Positions 9,096 to 18,599 of a stretch of DNA of 64,000 nt are shown here, piece after piece. Under the pieces are notes generated by a model. That model ran no database searches and was not told the origin of the DNA. It saw nothing but the letters and a program-made list of their open reading frames with translations. The number at the start of each line of letters is the position of its first letter. Position 1 is the first letter of the stretch. Source of the DNA: Methanothermobacter sp. CaT2. Its GTDB lineage: Archaea > Methanobacteriota > Methanobacteria > Methanobacteriales > Methanothermobacteraceae. The translations under genes and the position numbers were made by a program. Location: contig NZ_AP011952.1 of the NCBI RefSeq assembly GCF_000828575.1, forward strand, positions 775,065-839,064, written 5' to 3'.

Positions 9096-9578
9096 TTATG
9101 GGGATCTGAGTACAGCCACCCCATAAACTATGAGTATCACGCCCACAGCCAGACCCACAAACACCGGGTTGAATGAGAGTGCGCCAATAAGAATGTATAT
9201 TACCCCCAAAATGGCGCTCATTAGACCCGCATTTCTTTTCAGGTAACTCTGGGAGCCTGCTGAGAGTATCAGCATTGCAGCCACCAGGAGAAGGATCCCT
9301 GTAATGTAAAGCCAGGCCCCTGCAAGTTGATTTATCAGGAAGACCCTGAAGGCCAGCATGAGGCCAACTGCCAGTGTTATAACCGCAAAGACCATCCAGA
9401 GCACACCCACCTCCATGTACCTCCGCCCCCTGATTGCATTTGCAAGCATCCAGACTCCAAGGGCAGAGAGCACAATGCCCGTCAGTATGCTTATGGCCGT
9501 CACACCTGAGACAGGTGATACCAGAAATACAATACCCAGAATAACCGAAAGGAGACCCATCCATTTTTTCAGCATCAT
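9096..9578 (-). CDS. HdeD/DUF308-like small integral membrane protein
   Basis: 160 residues made almost wholly of five to six hydrophobic helices separated by short Arg/Tyr loops, with Gly-rich helix starts (ILGIVFLVSP, ALGVWMLANAIRGRR, ILGVIYILIGALSF). This is the pattern of the DUF308/HdeD family. Its cellular role in archaea is not known. Two start ATGs in tandem follow GGTGAG. Convergent with the zinc-ribbon gene: only five bases separate the two stops. Confidence 0.65.
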   Translation of the reverse strand: MMLKKWMGLLSVILGIVFLVSPVSGVTAISILTGIVLSALGVWMLANAIRGRRYMEVGVLWMVFAVITLAVGLMLAFRVFLINQLAGAWLYITGILLLVAAMLILSAGSQSYLKRNAGLMSAILGVIYILIGALSFNPVFVGLAVGVILIVYGVAVLRSP

Positions 9579-9699
9579 CTCACCATTCTATGGATATGTT
9601 CATCTGATTTTATATATTTTTGTTAATCTCTTCATCATTGACAAATCCCAGAATCCACCCATTACACCTAGTCGCCCATCAAAAGCTACACGCAGAGCC

Positions 9700-10479
9700 T
9701 CAGAGAAGCATCCTCAAACCCGTGCAGATTAAGAGGATTATGAAGATGTACCTTATGTACCTCACATCAACCCTGTGGGCGATTAGAGCACCAAGCCTTG
9801 ATGCTGGGACGCTCACAACAATCACAAGCAGGAACTGGAGGAGGTTAACATATCCCACAGTGAATGGACCCCCGGGACCTGTTAGGATGTAGGAGATGGT
9901 CCCTGATGCAGCCGTGAATGCAATTACAAGGGAGGATGTGCCAACGGCCTCGAGGACATCAAAGCCCGCGACCATCACAAGGAGCGGTACAAGGACAACA
10001 CCACCACCGATACCCAGGAGGCCTGAGAGGAAACCTGTGAGGAATCCAAGGGGGGCTGCTGCATTCCTCTTAACCCCTGAAGGCGGAATTCTGGATGATA
10101 GGAGGAGTTGCAGTGAAACAAGGATGAGTAAAACACCGAATATTCTTTTTAGGAGCTCTGCAGGTGAGGCTGATGCTGTGAAAACCCCTGCCACGCTACC
10201 GCATGCGCCGAGAACACCCATGGTGATGCCAGTCCCTGGATCAACACACCCCCTCCTGTAATGGGAGTGGGCTCCGCTCAGTGCTGTTGGCAGTATTATG
10301 GCAAGGCTGGTGCCGAAGGCCGTCCTTATGGCAATATCCGGTGGTGTGCCCCCTGCCTCCATGAGGAAGAATAGCACCGGGGCTATTATGAAGCCGCCGC
10401 CAACTCCAAGAAGGCCCGTTGCAAGTCCAACCAGAAGTCCTGTGAATAGAAGTGCCAGCACATAGATCAATGGATCCAT
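9700..10479 (-). CDS. TauE/SafE-family permease (DUF81)
   Basis: About 259 residues with seven to eight membrane helices. Two internal repeats each contain the family's Gly-rich signature: GLATGLLGVGGGFIIAPVL near the N terminus and FLSGLLGIGGGVVLVPLL in the middle. Members export or import small organosulfur or sulfonate anions; the substrate here is unknown. ATG at 10479 follows GGGGAT; a TTG two codons upstream (10485) is possible. Confidence 0.87.
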   Translation of the reverse strand: MDPLIYVLALLFTGLLVGLATGLLGVGGGFIIAPVLFFLMEAGGTPPDIAIRTAFGTSLAIILPTALSGAHSHYRRGCVDPGTGITMGVLGACGSVAGVFTASASPAELLKRIFGVLLILVSLQLLLSSRIPPSGVKRNAAAPLGFLTGFLSGLLGIGGGVVLVPLLVMVAGFDVLEAVGTSSLVIAFTAASGTISYILTGPGGPFTVGYVNLLQFLLVIVVSVPASRLGALIAHRVDVRYIRYIFIILLICTGLRMLL

Positions 10480-10576
10480 AAACAATCCCCTGTCCCCTTT
10501 ATACCCCTATAATTTATAAGTGGAAAGTTCCATATCTCACCCTGTTAGTTATTAAATTTCTTCTGGGTGAATAAAT

Positions 10577-11563
10577 TTGAGATCAGAGAGGTTCATGGCA
10601 GCAGGCATAGTCTTCATTGGGGTGGCGGTCACGCTCCTGGTGACAGACCTGCTGGATCACATCATAACACCCATCACACACGTGTTCCTCATGGGCTCAT
10701 CAGAGGGTAAGGACGTGATATTCTTCACCGTCATGGGTAGCATGTTCCTCCTGGCACCCCTCTTCAGGGAGGACGGGTTGCTGGGGAGACTTGCACACCT
10801 TGATAAGAACACCTACCTCCACATCGCAGCCCTTCTGGCCTTCATCACGTACCTCACAGGGATTGGAGTTGAGATACTTATACGCCTCAGAATGGGTGTA
10901 TCCCCATTCACAACATTCATATCAATGGATCCGCCAGCATCGACCAGTATAACCCACTCACACGTCTTCAAGGCCAGTTTGAGTCCCCTGACGGGTCTCA
11001 TTGTTCCGGCATCATCAGGGATCCATACCGGTTCTTCCCTGGCAGGTTACATCCCCTTCCTCCTACCCATGACCCTCACGGTGATCCCGGTGATCTATCT
11101 CATGGGCCTCCTTTCAACAGGTGCCCGGCGGGACTTCCACGTTGCAATAGTGATATTCGCCATAGCCACGACCATAATAGGGATAATAGATGGTGGACTG
11201 TTCTCAACCCCCGCACTTACAGGTCTATCAGGTATTCTCGGCATGAGCGCCCTCAGGGTTCCCTTCAGGCCTGGCAACCTCAAGGTCCCCACCATCATAA
11301 TAGCAGGGCTCATAGCCGTGCGCATACTCCTGGGGATCCTTGGATCAGTCCCGGAGTACTATGAGGTCACCATCCTCGACCCATCAGGCAGCCCCGACCT
11401 TGAGGGACTGCATGTCCTCTCAGAGGAGAATATGGGTGATAGAATCATCCTAAAGCTCTCATCAGACCAGAACGAAATGGAACTCCTGGATAAACTCACA
11501 CGTCGCCTTGATGGCAGGTGCCATGGTTTCTTCATGACATGGAACTTCTATTCATTCTTCTAG
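10577..11563 (+). CDS. uncharacterised polytopic membrane protein
   Basis: 328 residues starting with TTG after GGGTGA. Eight or so hydrophobic segments (for example FMAAGIVFIGVAVTLLV, LHIAALLAFITYLTGIG, IPFLLPMTLTVIPVIYLM) occupy the first 270 residues; the last 60 form a soluble tail that ends in an aromatic stretch (MTWNFYSFF). I do not recognise the family. It sits 13 bp before the double glycosyltransferase and may form an operon with it, suggesting a role in cell-surface polymer assembly; that link is inference only. Confidence 0.7.
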   Translation: MRSERFMAAGIVFIGVAVTLLVTDLLDHIITPITHVFLMGSSEGKDVIFFTVMGSMFLLAPLFREDGLLGRLAHLDKNTYLHIAALLAFITYLTGIGVEILIRLRMGVSPFTTFISMDPPASTSITHSHVFKASLSPLTGLIVPASSGIHTGSSLAGYIPFLLPMTLTVIPVIYLMGLLSTGARRDFHVAIVIFAIATTIIGIIDGGLFSTPALTGLSGILGMSALRVPFRPGNLKVPTIIIAGLIAVRILLGILGSVPEYYEVTILDPSGSPDLEGLHVLSEENMGDRIILKLSSDQNEMELLDKLTRRLDGRCHGFFMTWNFYSFF

Positions 11564-11576
11564 GGAGGAACAGGGA

Positions 11577-13334
11577 ATGAAGCTCAGCATAATCATACCA
11601 GCATACAACGAGGAGGAATATCTTCCAGGACTCCTTGAAAGCATAAAGAAGCAGGACTTCAAGGATTATGAGGTTATAGTCGCAGATGCAAACTCCGATG
11701 ATAACACGAGAAAGATAGCGGAAGAATATGGTTGCAGGGTTGTTGATGGGGGTATGCCCGCGGTGGGAAGAAACAGGGGAGCTGCTGCTGCCAGGGGCGA
11801 GCTGCTGCTGTTCCTGGACGCTGACCTTGTCCTCACCGACGGCTACCTCAGGGATGCTGTTGAGGAGTTTGAATCAGAGGACCTTGGAATCGCAATAACC
11901 CAGATGATACCCATATCAACCAGGAGGCGCGACAAGATACTGCATGAATTTGCCAACAGATTCATGATACTGGTTGAATCCATAAAACCCCATGGGGCTG
12001 GATGCTACGGCATACTGACACGCCGGGAACTCCATGATAGGGTGGGTGGATTCGATGAATCCCTGGACTTTGGAGAGGACACAGACTACATTGAAAGGAT
12101 AGGGAAGATAAGCAGGTTCAGGGTCCTCAGGAAACCCAGGGTACTGGTATCCATAAGGAGACTTGAAAAGGAGGGACTCAAAAACCTCGCATTCAAGTAT
12201 ACCAAGAGCACCATTTATGACTTCATGGGGAAGAGGGTCAGTGCAGGTGACCTTGACTATGAATTCGGTCACTCAAAGAGGAAAAGGAGGGTCCTATACT
12301 CTGTCTGCGGTGAGGGCATGGGTCATGCGATACGCAGTGGTGTGATCCTTGATAAACTCACAGAGGACCATGAAGTCCTCATATTTGCAAGTGACCGCGC
12401 ATATAGGTACCTGAGCAGTAAATTCGATAACGTCCATGAGATATATGGGTTCAACACCGTCTACGAGGATAACAGTGTAAATGATGTTAAAACCTTCATG
12501 AAGGCCATGAAAACCTTCCCACGGGACCTCAAGGAGAATCTCAAACTGCTCTACAGGACTGCGAGGGACTTCAGGCCGGATGTTGTGGTCTCTGACTTTG
12601 AGTTCTATGCCAGTCTTGTGAGTAACATGCTCCGCATCCCCCTCATAAGCATCGATAACATGCACGTGATAACCCAGTGCCGTATAGAGTACCCTGAGAG
12701 GTTCCGCAGGGATAAGGTGAAGGCAGAGGCCGTTGTGAGGTCCTTCATTGTGAGACCCCGCCGTTATCTGATAACCAGTTACTTCTTCCCGGAGGTTAAA
12801 AACCCGGATAAGGTGTCCATGTATCCCCCTGTACTCAGGGAGGAAATAAGAAGTCTCAGACCATACTATGGGGACCATGTTCTGGTATACCAGACCAGTC
12901 AGTCAAACAGGAAGCTCCTTGAGGTTCTCAGGTCCATTGACAGGAAATTCCTTGTCTATGGCTTTGACAGAGAGGGTGTTGATGGAAACCTCACCTTCAG
13001 GAGATTCAATGAGGACCGGTTCTTCAGGGACTTCGAGTCTGCAGCGGCGGTTATAACAAATGGAGGCTTCACCCTTATAAGTGAGGCCCTCTACCTCAGG
13101 AAACCCGTCTACAGTGTTCCTGTGAAGGGGCAGTTCGAGCAGATCCTGAATGCAGTTTACCTTGAGAAGCTCGGCTACGGTGAGTTCCATGAGGAAACTG
13201 AAAGGGAAAGCCTTGAGAGGTTCCTTGGCAGGCTGGATATTTACAGGAGGAACCTTGAGGACTACGATGGTGGTAACAACGAGATCATAGAAGCCCTTAA
13301 GAGGACAATAGATGAGTGCTCCGGGGGATGCTAA
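11577..13334 (+). CDS. double-domain glycosyltransferase: GT2-type N terminus fused to a MurG/GT28-like C terminus
   Basis: Residues 1 to about 230 form a GT-A glycosyltransferase of family 2: MKLSIIIPAYNEEEYL, the nucleotide-sugar region VIVADANSDDNT, and LLFLDADLVL (the DxD-like metal site). From about residue 240 a second domain begins with RRVLYSVCGEGMGHAIRSG, the N-terminal Gly loop of GT-B enzymes such as MurG, and ends with VITNGGFTLISEALYLRKPV, their typical donor-binding region. So two transferases are joined in one chain of 585 residues, presumably acting in sequence on one surface glycan or glycolipid at the cytoplasmic face. GGGAGG precedes the ATG. Confidence 0.85.
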   Translation: MKLSIIIPAYNEEEYLPGLLESIKKQDFKDYEVIVADANSDDNTRKIAEEYGCRVVDGGMPAVGRNRGAAAARGELLLFLDADLVLTDGYLRDAVEEFESEDLGIAITQMIPISTRRRDKILHEFANRFMILVESIKPHGAGCYGILTRRELHDRVGGFDESLDFGEDTDYIERIGKISRFRVLRKPRVLVSIRRLEKEGLKNLAFKYTKSTIYDFMGKRVSAGDLDYEFGHSKRKRRVLYSVCGEGMGHAIRSGVILDKLTEDHEVLIFASDRAYRYLSSKFDNVHEIYGFNTVYEDNSVNDVKTFMKAMKTFPRDLKENLKLLYRTARDFRPDVVVSDFEFYASLVSNMLRIPLISIDNMHVITQCRIEYPERFRRDKVKAEAVVRSFIVRPRRYLITSYFFPEVKNPDKVSMYPPVLREEIRSLRPYYGDHVLVYQTSQSNRKLLEVLRSIDRKFLVYGFDREGVDGNLTFRRFNEDRFFRDFESAAAVITNGGFTLISEALYLRKPVYSVPVKGQFEQILNAVYLEKLGYGEFHEETERESLERFLGRLDIYRRNLEDYDGGNNEIIEALKRTIDECSGGC

Positions 13335-13500
13335 AAATCGCTATTTTTAAATATTTAAATGAAAACCGGGGCCTCTCCAGAATCAAAGAATCAGTGAAGT
13401 GGCAGGAACAGATGCCGGTCAAAAAATTTGCAGATAATAGAAAAAAGTGTGTTTAACACGCAAAACAGCTATACTTATCCAAGAAAAAAGGTATGTGTAA
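13335..13500. other. convergent spacer between the glycosyltransferase and tfb genes
   Basis: AT-rich, no gene visible. A TTTTTAAATATTTAAA stretch at about 13344-13359 and the small inverted repeat GTGTTTAACAC near 13450 may serve transcription termination of one or both convergent genes. Confidence 0.35.
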
Positions 13501-14433
13501 CTAGAGGGTCACTCCAAGGTCAAGCTGCTCTGTGAGCTCCTTGTACCTGTTCCTTATGGTTACCTCTGTTACACCTGCAACCTCTGCAACGTCTCTCTGG
13601 GTCTTGCGTTCCCCGAGGAGGACCGATGCTATGTAGAGGGCCGCTGCTGCAACACCCGTCGGACCCCTTCCTGATGTGAGGCCGTTTTCCATTGCCATCT
13701 CAATTATCTCGATGGCCTTGGACTGTACCTCTCCTGAGAGGCCGAGTTCGCTTGCAAACCTTGGTACGTAATCCACCGGGGATGTTGGAGGTAACTTTAT
13801 GTTGAGTTCCCTTGTGAGGAACCTGTAGGTCCTTCCAACCTCCTTCTTGCTCACCCTTGAAACCTCTGCAATCTCGTCAAGGGTCCTTGGAACGTTGCAT
13901 TTCCTGCATGCGGCGTAGAGTGATGCTGCAACCACTCCCTCAATGCTCCTTCCCCTGATGAGTTTGTTCTCAACGGCTCTCCTGTATACCATGGAGGCCG
14001 CCTCCCTCACACTCCTAGGGAGCCCTAGCCTTGATGAGTCACGGTCAAGTTCGCTCAGGGCAAATGCAAGGTTCCTCTCGGTGGCTCCTGATATCCTTAT
14101 CTTTCTCTGCCACTTCCTCAGACGGTACCACTGGGCCCTGTTCCTTGCAGGTATGTCCCTTCCATATATGTCCTTGTTTCTCCAGTCTATCATTGTTGAT
14201 AGACCCTTGTCGTGTATGGTGTAGGTTATGGGTGCACCTACCCTTGTCCTCTTATCCCTCTGTTCGTGGTCAAAGGCCCTCCACTCTGGACCCATATCAA
14301 CCAGGTTATCGTCTATGACAAGACCACACTTTCCACAGACTATTTCAGCCCTCTCGTAGTCGCCCCTAAGGTCATCGGAGCCGCACTCAGGGCATTTTGT
14401 TTCCTTCTCTATTTCAGAAACATCAGACCTCAT
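13501..14433 (-). CDS. tfb: transcription initiation factor IIB (TFB)
   Basis: Bridges TBP/TATA/BRE and RNA polymerase. The N-terminal zinc ribbon is CPECGSDDL...CGKCGL (residues about 14-35), followed by the B-reader/linker, then two cyclin-like repeats ([12 protein letters not shown]... and the second ending in [16 protein letters not shown], which contains the BRE-contacting helix-turn-helix). 310 residues from the ATG at 14433; this ATG overlaps the Gar1 stop (ATGA). An in-frame ATG at 14460 would add nine charged residues, but the coupled start is favoured. Confidence 0.97.
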   Translation of the reverse strand: MRSDVSEIEKETKCPECGSDDLRGDYERAEIVCGKCGLVIDDNLVDMGPEWRAFDHEQRDKRTRVGAPITYTIHDKGLSTMIDWRNKDIYGRDIPARNRAQWYRLRKWQRKIRISGATERNLAFALSELDRDSSRLGLPRSVREAASMVYRRAVENKLIRGRSIEGVVAASLYAACRKCNVPRTLDEIAEVSRVSKKEVGRTYRFLTRELNIKLPPTSPVDYVPRFASELGLSGEVQSKAIEIIEMAMENGLTSGRGPTGVAAAALYIASVLLGERKTQRDVAEVAGVTEVTIRNRYKELTEQLDLGVTL

Positions 14434-14708
14434 TTTCTCCTTCGTTTCCTTCGCCCCCATTTTTTCACATTCTTTATACCCACGTATAAAGTCTCTCCAA
14501 CTCGGTTCTCAAACTTTTCAGGATTTACTGCACGAAGTGGTTTGATGGATATGTATGGATTCCGTGTAGGTCCAAAGATATCGTGCACTTTTCCTATCCT
14601 TTTCCCATCAGAAGTAAAAACAGGTGCTCCAAGCTGCGGTGTTCTATCTGAACGTGCTATGATCCTTCCCTTGTTGGAGACATGTGAAATATTCCCTAAA
14701 GCCTTCAT
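14430..14708 (-). CDS. gar1: H/ACA ribonucleoprotein protein Gar1
   Basis: Component of the archaeal H/ACA RNP that guides pseudouridylation of rRNA with Cbf5, Nop10 and L7Ae. The 92-residue protein has the small beta-barrel core ([26 protein letters not shown], residues about 28-52) and a basic tail, WGRRKRRRK. The tail codons overlap the tfb start, so TFB and Gar1 are made from one message; gar1-tfb pairing is common in euryarchaea. A TATA-like TATATAAAT sits about 45 bp upstream of the ATG on the minus strand. Confidence 0.92.
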   Translation of the reverse strand: MKALGNISHVSNKGRIIARSDRTPQLGAPVFTSDGKRIGKVHDIFGPTRNPYISIKPLRAVNPEKFENRVGETLYVGIKNVKKWGRRKRRRK

Positions 14709-14739
14709 AATTCACCGAAAATTTTATATACTGTATTCT

Positions 14740-14765
14740 CTAACTACTAGTATATAAATGTTTCG
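14740..14765 (-). promoter_or_regulatory. probable promoter of the gar1-tfb operon
   Basis: Read on the minus strand, ATTTATATACT at about 14748-14758 lies some 45 bp upstream of the gar1 ATG with a purine-rich BRE-like stretch before it. It is the best TATA match in the 14709-14795 spacer. A second TATAAAA lies a little further upstream. Confidence 0.4.
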
Positions 14766-14795
14766 ATAATTTTATATAAAATCAAAGCCATGGGG

Positions 14796-15842
14796 TCATG
14801 CTGTCATCTGTCTTCCATAGTAGACTGCTGCAATGAGACCTATCAGTGTCGGTGCAATATAACTTGCGAGCCTATCAACAACACTGGCTGCCATGACATA
14901 GTCTGCACCTATCCCTGCAACAGCAAATAGACCCACGAGTATCCCCTCTCTCAACCCAAGGGACCCTGGCAGAAGCGGAAGAAGGGATATGAGGATCCCA
15001 ACTGTGTAGATTATTATGAGTGGAACCACAGGTGGTGAGACACCCACAGCCAGGAAGCAGACATAGAGCCGGCAGACATCAAGGGCCCACATCCCCAGTG
15101 ATATGAAGAATCCAATAACAAAGACCCTCCTGTCGGTTATTGCGGTTGAGAACCCATCATTGAATCGATTTATATAGAATATGACCTTCTCGTGTATCCC
15201 AGAAAAACTGATGTTACCTTCCCTAAACCTTGATAACCATGAAACCAGTCTCCCTGTTAAAGAAAGGGCTATCTTCTGGGCTATTTTTTTGTTCATACCT
15301 GCATAGACCGCCAGGGAGAACCCTGCAATGGTCACAAGGATCAGAACGCTCACAACTATCCTGGTCCAGATGGATATCTCCCAGGTCATTATGAGCACCG
15401 CAGAGAGAATGGAGATCAGAGCAAAGGGTATGAACTCAAAGACCCTGTCTGCTGTGGATGATGCGAAACCGATCTCAAAGGGTGTGCCCTCAACCTCACG
15501 CAGAAGGTAGGCCCGCAGTGGCTCACCACCGGCAGCCCCCGGCGTTATGTTATTCCCAAATATGCTGGTAAAAAGAAGCATCATGAGCCTCGTAAAGGAG
15601 GGAGCATCATCAACCACATCCAGAATGAGCCTCCACCTCAGGGTCCACAGGACAAGTATGATGGCCTCCAGGATGAAATTGATTGCAAGGAAGTAGGGGC
15701 TGGTCTCCTCAAGTGCCCTCAGAATATCACTGAAACCTGCAAAGAAACCTATAAAGAATATTACAACAGCAACCGCAACGAATGAGAGAAGGATGGTCCT
15801 TCTGTTCTCTCCGATGTAATCAAAGACGCTGCTCTCTCCCAT
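14796..15842 (-). CDS. flippase-like membrane protein (UPF0104 / lysylphosphatidylglycerol synthase TM region family)
   Basis: About 348 residues with eight or more transmembrane helices. Family marks are ALEETSPYFLAINFILEAI near the N terminus, TRLMMLLFTSIFGNNITPGAAGGEPLRAYLLRE-type loop (NNITPGAAGGEPLRAYLL, residues about 94-111) and the final LLPGSLGLREGILVGLF. This family (YbhN/AglD-related) is thought to move lipids or lipid-linked sugars or to assist their synthesis. It directly follows the RraA-like gene (stop TAG, then TTG, with ATG three codons on); ATG is chosen although no strong Shine-Dalgarno site is present. Confidence 0.82.
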   Translation of the reverse strand: MGESSVFDYIGENRRTILLSFVAVAVVIFFIGFFAGFSDILRALEETSPYFLAINFILEAIILVLWTLRWRLILDVVDDAPSFTRLMMLLFTSIFGNNITPGAAGGEPLRAYLLREVEGTPFEIGFASSTADRVFEFIPFALISILSAVLIMTWEISIWTRIVVSVLILVTIAGFSLAVYAGMNKKIAQKIALSLTGRLVSWLSRFREGNISFSGIHEKVIFYINRFNDGFSTAITDRRVFVIGFFISLGMWALDVCRLYVCFLAVGVSPPVVPLIIIYTVGILISLLPLLPGSLGLREGILVGLFAVAGIGADYVMAASVVDRLASYIAPTLIGLIAAVYYGRQMTA

Positions 15843-15851
15843 TGAAACCAA

Positions 15852-16514
15852 CTACTTCCGAAGGCCGAGGATTTCTGAAAGGGAAATTCCGCCTTCAACA
15901 CCCTCCACTATCGAGTACTCCTTCTCCTTTACCTTCAGGGCGGCCCTGACGACCTCTCCTGTAACCTCAGATGGCACCACAACCACCCCGGATTCATCAC
16001 CAAGGAGCAGGTCACCATTTTTAACCAGGACACCATCACACTCAAGTTCTACATTGAGCTGACCCTCGGCTCGAGGTTCTCCTGCACAGGGAACATAGTC
16101 ACGTGAGAATACAGGAAAATCAAGTTCAAGGATGGCGTCAACATCCCTGCAGGACCCGTAAATAACGACCCCTGCGATACCCTTCTTCAGGGCGGTTTTT
16201 GAGGTGAGTTCACCCCACACTGCCCTCTCATCACCGTCAGCACCTATAAAAATAATTTCCCCAGGTGATGCAGCATCAATGGCCATGACTGATGTTCCCC
16301 AGTCGTGCTGGGATGTCCTGGCTGTGACCACTCTGCCACAGACACGGAGGTTGTTCATGGGTTTTATTGAGGGTATCACACCCACCTCACCTGTCACACT
16401 CTTGAGGGCATCTGAGATCTGGGGCGCCGATATCCCCGATAGAAGCCCTACAGGATCCGCGGGTGAGCTGAGCCTCCTGAGACGATCAATTGGTTTCATA
16501 CCTCTCCTTGCCAT
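15852..16514 (-). CDS. RraA / HMG-aldolase family protein
   Basis: 220 residues. The fold-defining parts are present: SAPQISDALKSVTG near the N terminus, DAASPGEIIFIGADGDERAVWGELTSKTA (split as DAASPGEIIF and GELTSKTA, residues about 75-105), VIYGSCRDVDAI with the conserved Arg-Asp, and LLLGDESGVVVVPSE. Related proteins are retro-aldolases of 4-hydroxy-4-methyl-2-oxoglutarate or inhibitors of RNase E; older annotation as dimethylmenaquinone methyltransferase is wrong for this fold. The true substrate in methanogens is unknown. An internal ATG five codons in has a better GGAG spacing and may be the start. Confidence 0.83.
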   Translation of the reverse strand: MARRGMKPIDRLRRLSSPADPVGLLSGISAPQISDALKSVTGEVGVIPSIKPMNNLRVCGRVVTARTSQHDWGTSVMAIDAASPGEIIFIGADGDERAVWGELTSKTALKKGIAGVVIYGSCRDVDAILELDFPVFSRDYVPCAGEPRAEGQLNVELECDGVLVKNGDLLLGDESGVVVVPSEVTGEVVRAALKVKEKEYSIVEGVEGGISLSEILGLRK

Positions 16515-16518
16515 CCAA

Positions 16519-16812
16519 TCAATCCTGGGGAGTTGTGACCTCTTCGACCATGGTCCTTCCGGCTACAACTTCATCAACACTGTGGATGGAACCACCATAA
16601 CTCTCTATTGCCCTTGTTATCTCATCGAAATCCAGGTCGTTTCCCTGGATGGTCACCTTGATGTTCTCGGTTTCCTTGTCTATCTCCATGAGGGTGATGT
16701 TAACTCCCTCAACACCCCTCAGTTCACTCAGATACTTTGCATATTCAGGTATTATGGGTTCGTGGGGTTTCAGTATATCCAGAACGATTCTAATAAGGCC
16801 CTTAGCCACCAT
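16519..16812 (-). CDS. DUF211 protein (MTH889 family)
   Basis: 97-residue alpha/beta protein of the archaeal DUF211 family, whose M. thermautotrophicus member MTH889 has a known ferredoxin-like structure but no proven role. The sequence features are GLIRIVLDILKPHEPIIPEY at the N terminus and GVEGVNITLMEIDKETE in the middle. It lies 4 bp upstream of the RraA-like gene on the same strand, and with the UPF0104 gene makes a probable three-gene operon. A TATA-like element is visible on the minus strand near 16860. Confidence 0.88.
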   Translation of the reverse strand: MVAKGLIRIVLDILKPHEPIIPEYAKYLSELRGVEGVNITLMEIDKETENIKVTIQGNDLDFDEITRAIESYGGSIHSVDEVVAGRTMVEEVTTPQD

Positions 16813-16889
16813 CTTTCCTCCATGAATCTGTTAAAATGATATAGTATTATGATAAAATGAATATTTAAATATAGCCCAGAAACACGTCT

Positions 16890-16915
16890 CTGATTATTTT
16901 ATATATCAGTATCGT
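16890..16915 (+). promoter_or_regulatory. probable promoter of the TOPRIM-dnaG gene cluster
   Basis: ATTTTATATATC at about 16897-16908 is a strong TATA match some 50 bp before the TOPRIM gene in the divergent spacer. Pattern-based inference. Confidence 0.4.
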
Positions 16916-16957
16916 CATATAAGATATAGATATTATCAAGTTATTAAAGGGCTACAT

Positions 16958-17374
16958 ATGTCTCTTATTAAGCTTCAGCAGATAACCGATGAGTTAGAGG
17001 AACTTAAATATCAGGGAGAACAGGGAATACCCATACTGATTGAGGGACGTAAGGATGAAGAAGCCCTGCGGGAGCTGGGCGTCAACGGCCCCTTCATAAA
17101 GGTCTCAGGCTCCAGACTGAGCCTTTCGGAAATTGCCCTCAAGGCATCTAGGGCATCGAGGGCCATAATACTCACAGATTTTGACAGGAAGGGCAGTGAA
17201 CTTGCAAAAAGACTCTACATGGACATGCAAAGTCTTGGAGCAGATCCAGACCTCAGGATACGGCGCAGACTCATGGGGATGACACGGAGATACATCAAGG
17301 ATATACAGAGCCTCCCTTCATACATTGAAAGGCTGAAGCTGGAGGTGTGCCCATACCCCCTTGATAATATCTGA
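16958..17374 (+). CDS. small TOPRIM-domain protein
   Basis: 138 residues. A single TOPRIM fold: the Glu motif [14 protein letters not shown] (about residue 30) and the DxD motif [18 protein letters not shown] (about residue 70-85), the metal-binding sites shared with DnaG primases, topoisomerases and RNase M5. Archaeal members are called small primase-like proteins; no biochemical role is established to my knowledge. It lies 60 bp upstream of dnaG, an association that suggests RNA or replication work. Confidence 0.85.
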   Translation: MSLIKLQQITDELEELKYQGEQGIPILIEGRKDEEALRELGVNGPFIKVSGSRLSLSEIALKASRASRAIILTDFDRKGSELAKRLYMDMQSLGADPDLRIRRRLMGMTRRYIKDIQSLPSYIERLKLEVCPYPLDNI

Positions 17375-17433
17375 ATGCTGTTATCATCACACTTCAATTT
17401 GATAACCAGTCATTCCTCAAAAGGAGGGTTTAC

Positions 17434-18579
17434 ATGGGAAAAGAAGAGATAAGTACAACTAAATACCTCATTCACGCTCAAATTAACGCTAATGGAATCG
17501 TAGAGAAACCAGATGTCGTGGGGGCGATATTCGGACAGACAGAGGGCCTCCTCAGCAACGACCTAGACCTCAGGGAACTCCAGAAAACAGGAAGGATCGG
17601 TAGAATCAAGGTTAACATAACATCACGTGGTGGTAAATCAAAGGGGGAGATAATAATACCATCAAGCCTTGACCGTGTTGAAACCGCCATACTTGCGGCT
17701 TCCCTGGAAACAATAAACCGTGTCGGGCCATGCGAGGCCTACATCCAGGTCACAAAGGTTGAAGATGTAAGGGCCGTTAAACGTAAAAGGGTCGTTGAGA
17801 GGGCCAAGGAGATCTACGCGAGCATGATGGAGGAGGTTGCCCCTGAGAGCCTCAAGATGATCGAGGAGGTAAAGGAGGCCATGAGGGTCCATGAGATCAC
17901 CGAGTACGGTGAGGAGAAACTCCCGGCCGGCCCCAACGTTGAAACTTCAGACGCCATACTTGTGGTTGAGGGAAGATCAGACGTGCTCAACCTCCTCAAG
18001 TACGGTATAAAGAACGCCATAGCAGTGGAGGGTGTCAGTGTACCAAAAACTGTGGCGGATTTAACCAGAAAAAAGACTGTTACAGCCTTCGTTGACGGTG
18101 ACCGGGGCGGTGAACTCATACTCAAGGAACTCCTCCAGGTTGGTGAGATAGACTACGTCACCCGGGCTCCCAAGGGCAAGGAGGTTGAGGACCTTGAGAA
18201 GGACGAGATAATGATGGCCCTTCGTAATAAGGTGCCCGTTGAACAGTTTTACCATGACCTTGGAATGAAGAAGGATAAGAAGAAGACAGAGGACAAGATG
18301 GTGCTCCTACGTAACATCCTGAAGGAGCTTGAGGGCACCGGGAACGCCGAGATACTCGACGACGCCCTCAACATACTCAAGGAGGTTAAGGTTGAGAACC
18401 TCTACGATGAACTGAGCAGGGTAAACAACCACCCCTACGCCGTGGTATTTGATGGTGTTATAACACAGCGCCTGGTTGACCTCTCCTTCGAGAAGGGGCT
18501 CAGATACCTTGTGGCCGTGAGAAGCGGGGATATAGTGAAGAAACCCCACAACCTCAAGATTATAACCGGTCACACCTGA
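17434..18579 (+). CDS. dnaG: archaeal DnaG primase-like protein
   Basis: TOPRIM protein that in archaea has primase activity and is also found attached to the exosome. N-terminal archaeal DnaG domain ([20 protein letters not shown]), then the TOPRIM core at about residues 170-245: [15 protein letters not shown] with the catalytic Glu, and [15 protein letters not shown] with the DxD. C-terminal exosome-binding region follows. GGAGG lies 8-12 nt before the ATG. Length 381 is on the short side but within the archaeal range. Confidence 0.93.
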   Translation: MGKEEISTTKYLIHAQINANGIVEKPDVVGAIFGQTEGLLSNDLDLRELQKTGRIGRIKVNITSRGGKSKGEIIIPSSLDRVETAILAASLETINRVGPCEAYIQVTKVEDVRAVKRKRVVERAKEIYASMMEEVAPESLKMIEEVKEAMRVHEITEYGEEKLPAGPNVETSDAILVVEGRSDVLNLLKYGIKNAIAVEGVSVPKTVADLTRKKTVTAFVDGDRGGELILKELLQVGEIDYVTRAPKGKEVEDLEKDEIMMALRNKVPVEQFYHDLGMKKDKKKTEDKMVLLRNILKELEGTGNAEILDDALNILKEVKVENLYDELSRVNNHPYAVVFDGVITQRLVDLSFEKGLRYLVAVRSGDIVKKPHNLKIITGHT

Positions 18580-18599
18580 AATTACAGAAGGCATCCAAA

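Noticed and set aside
9358-10261. Several plus-strand frames of 60-124 codons
   Set aside because: Shadows of the DUF308-like and TauE/SafE genes on the minus strand; Pro/Arg/Ser-rich composition typical of antisense frames.
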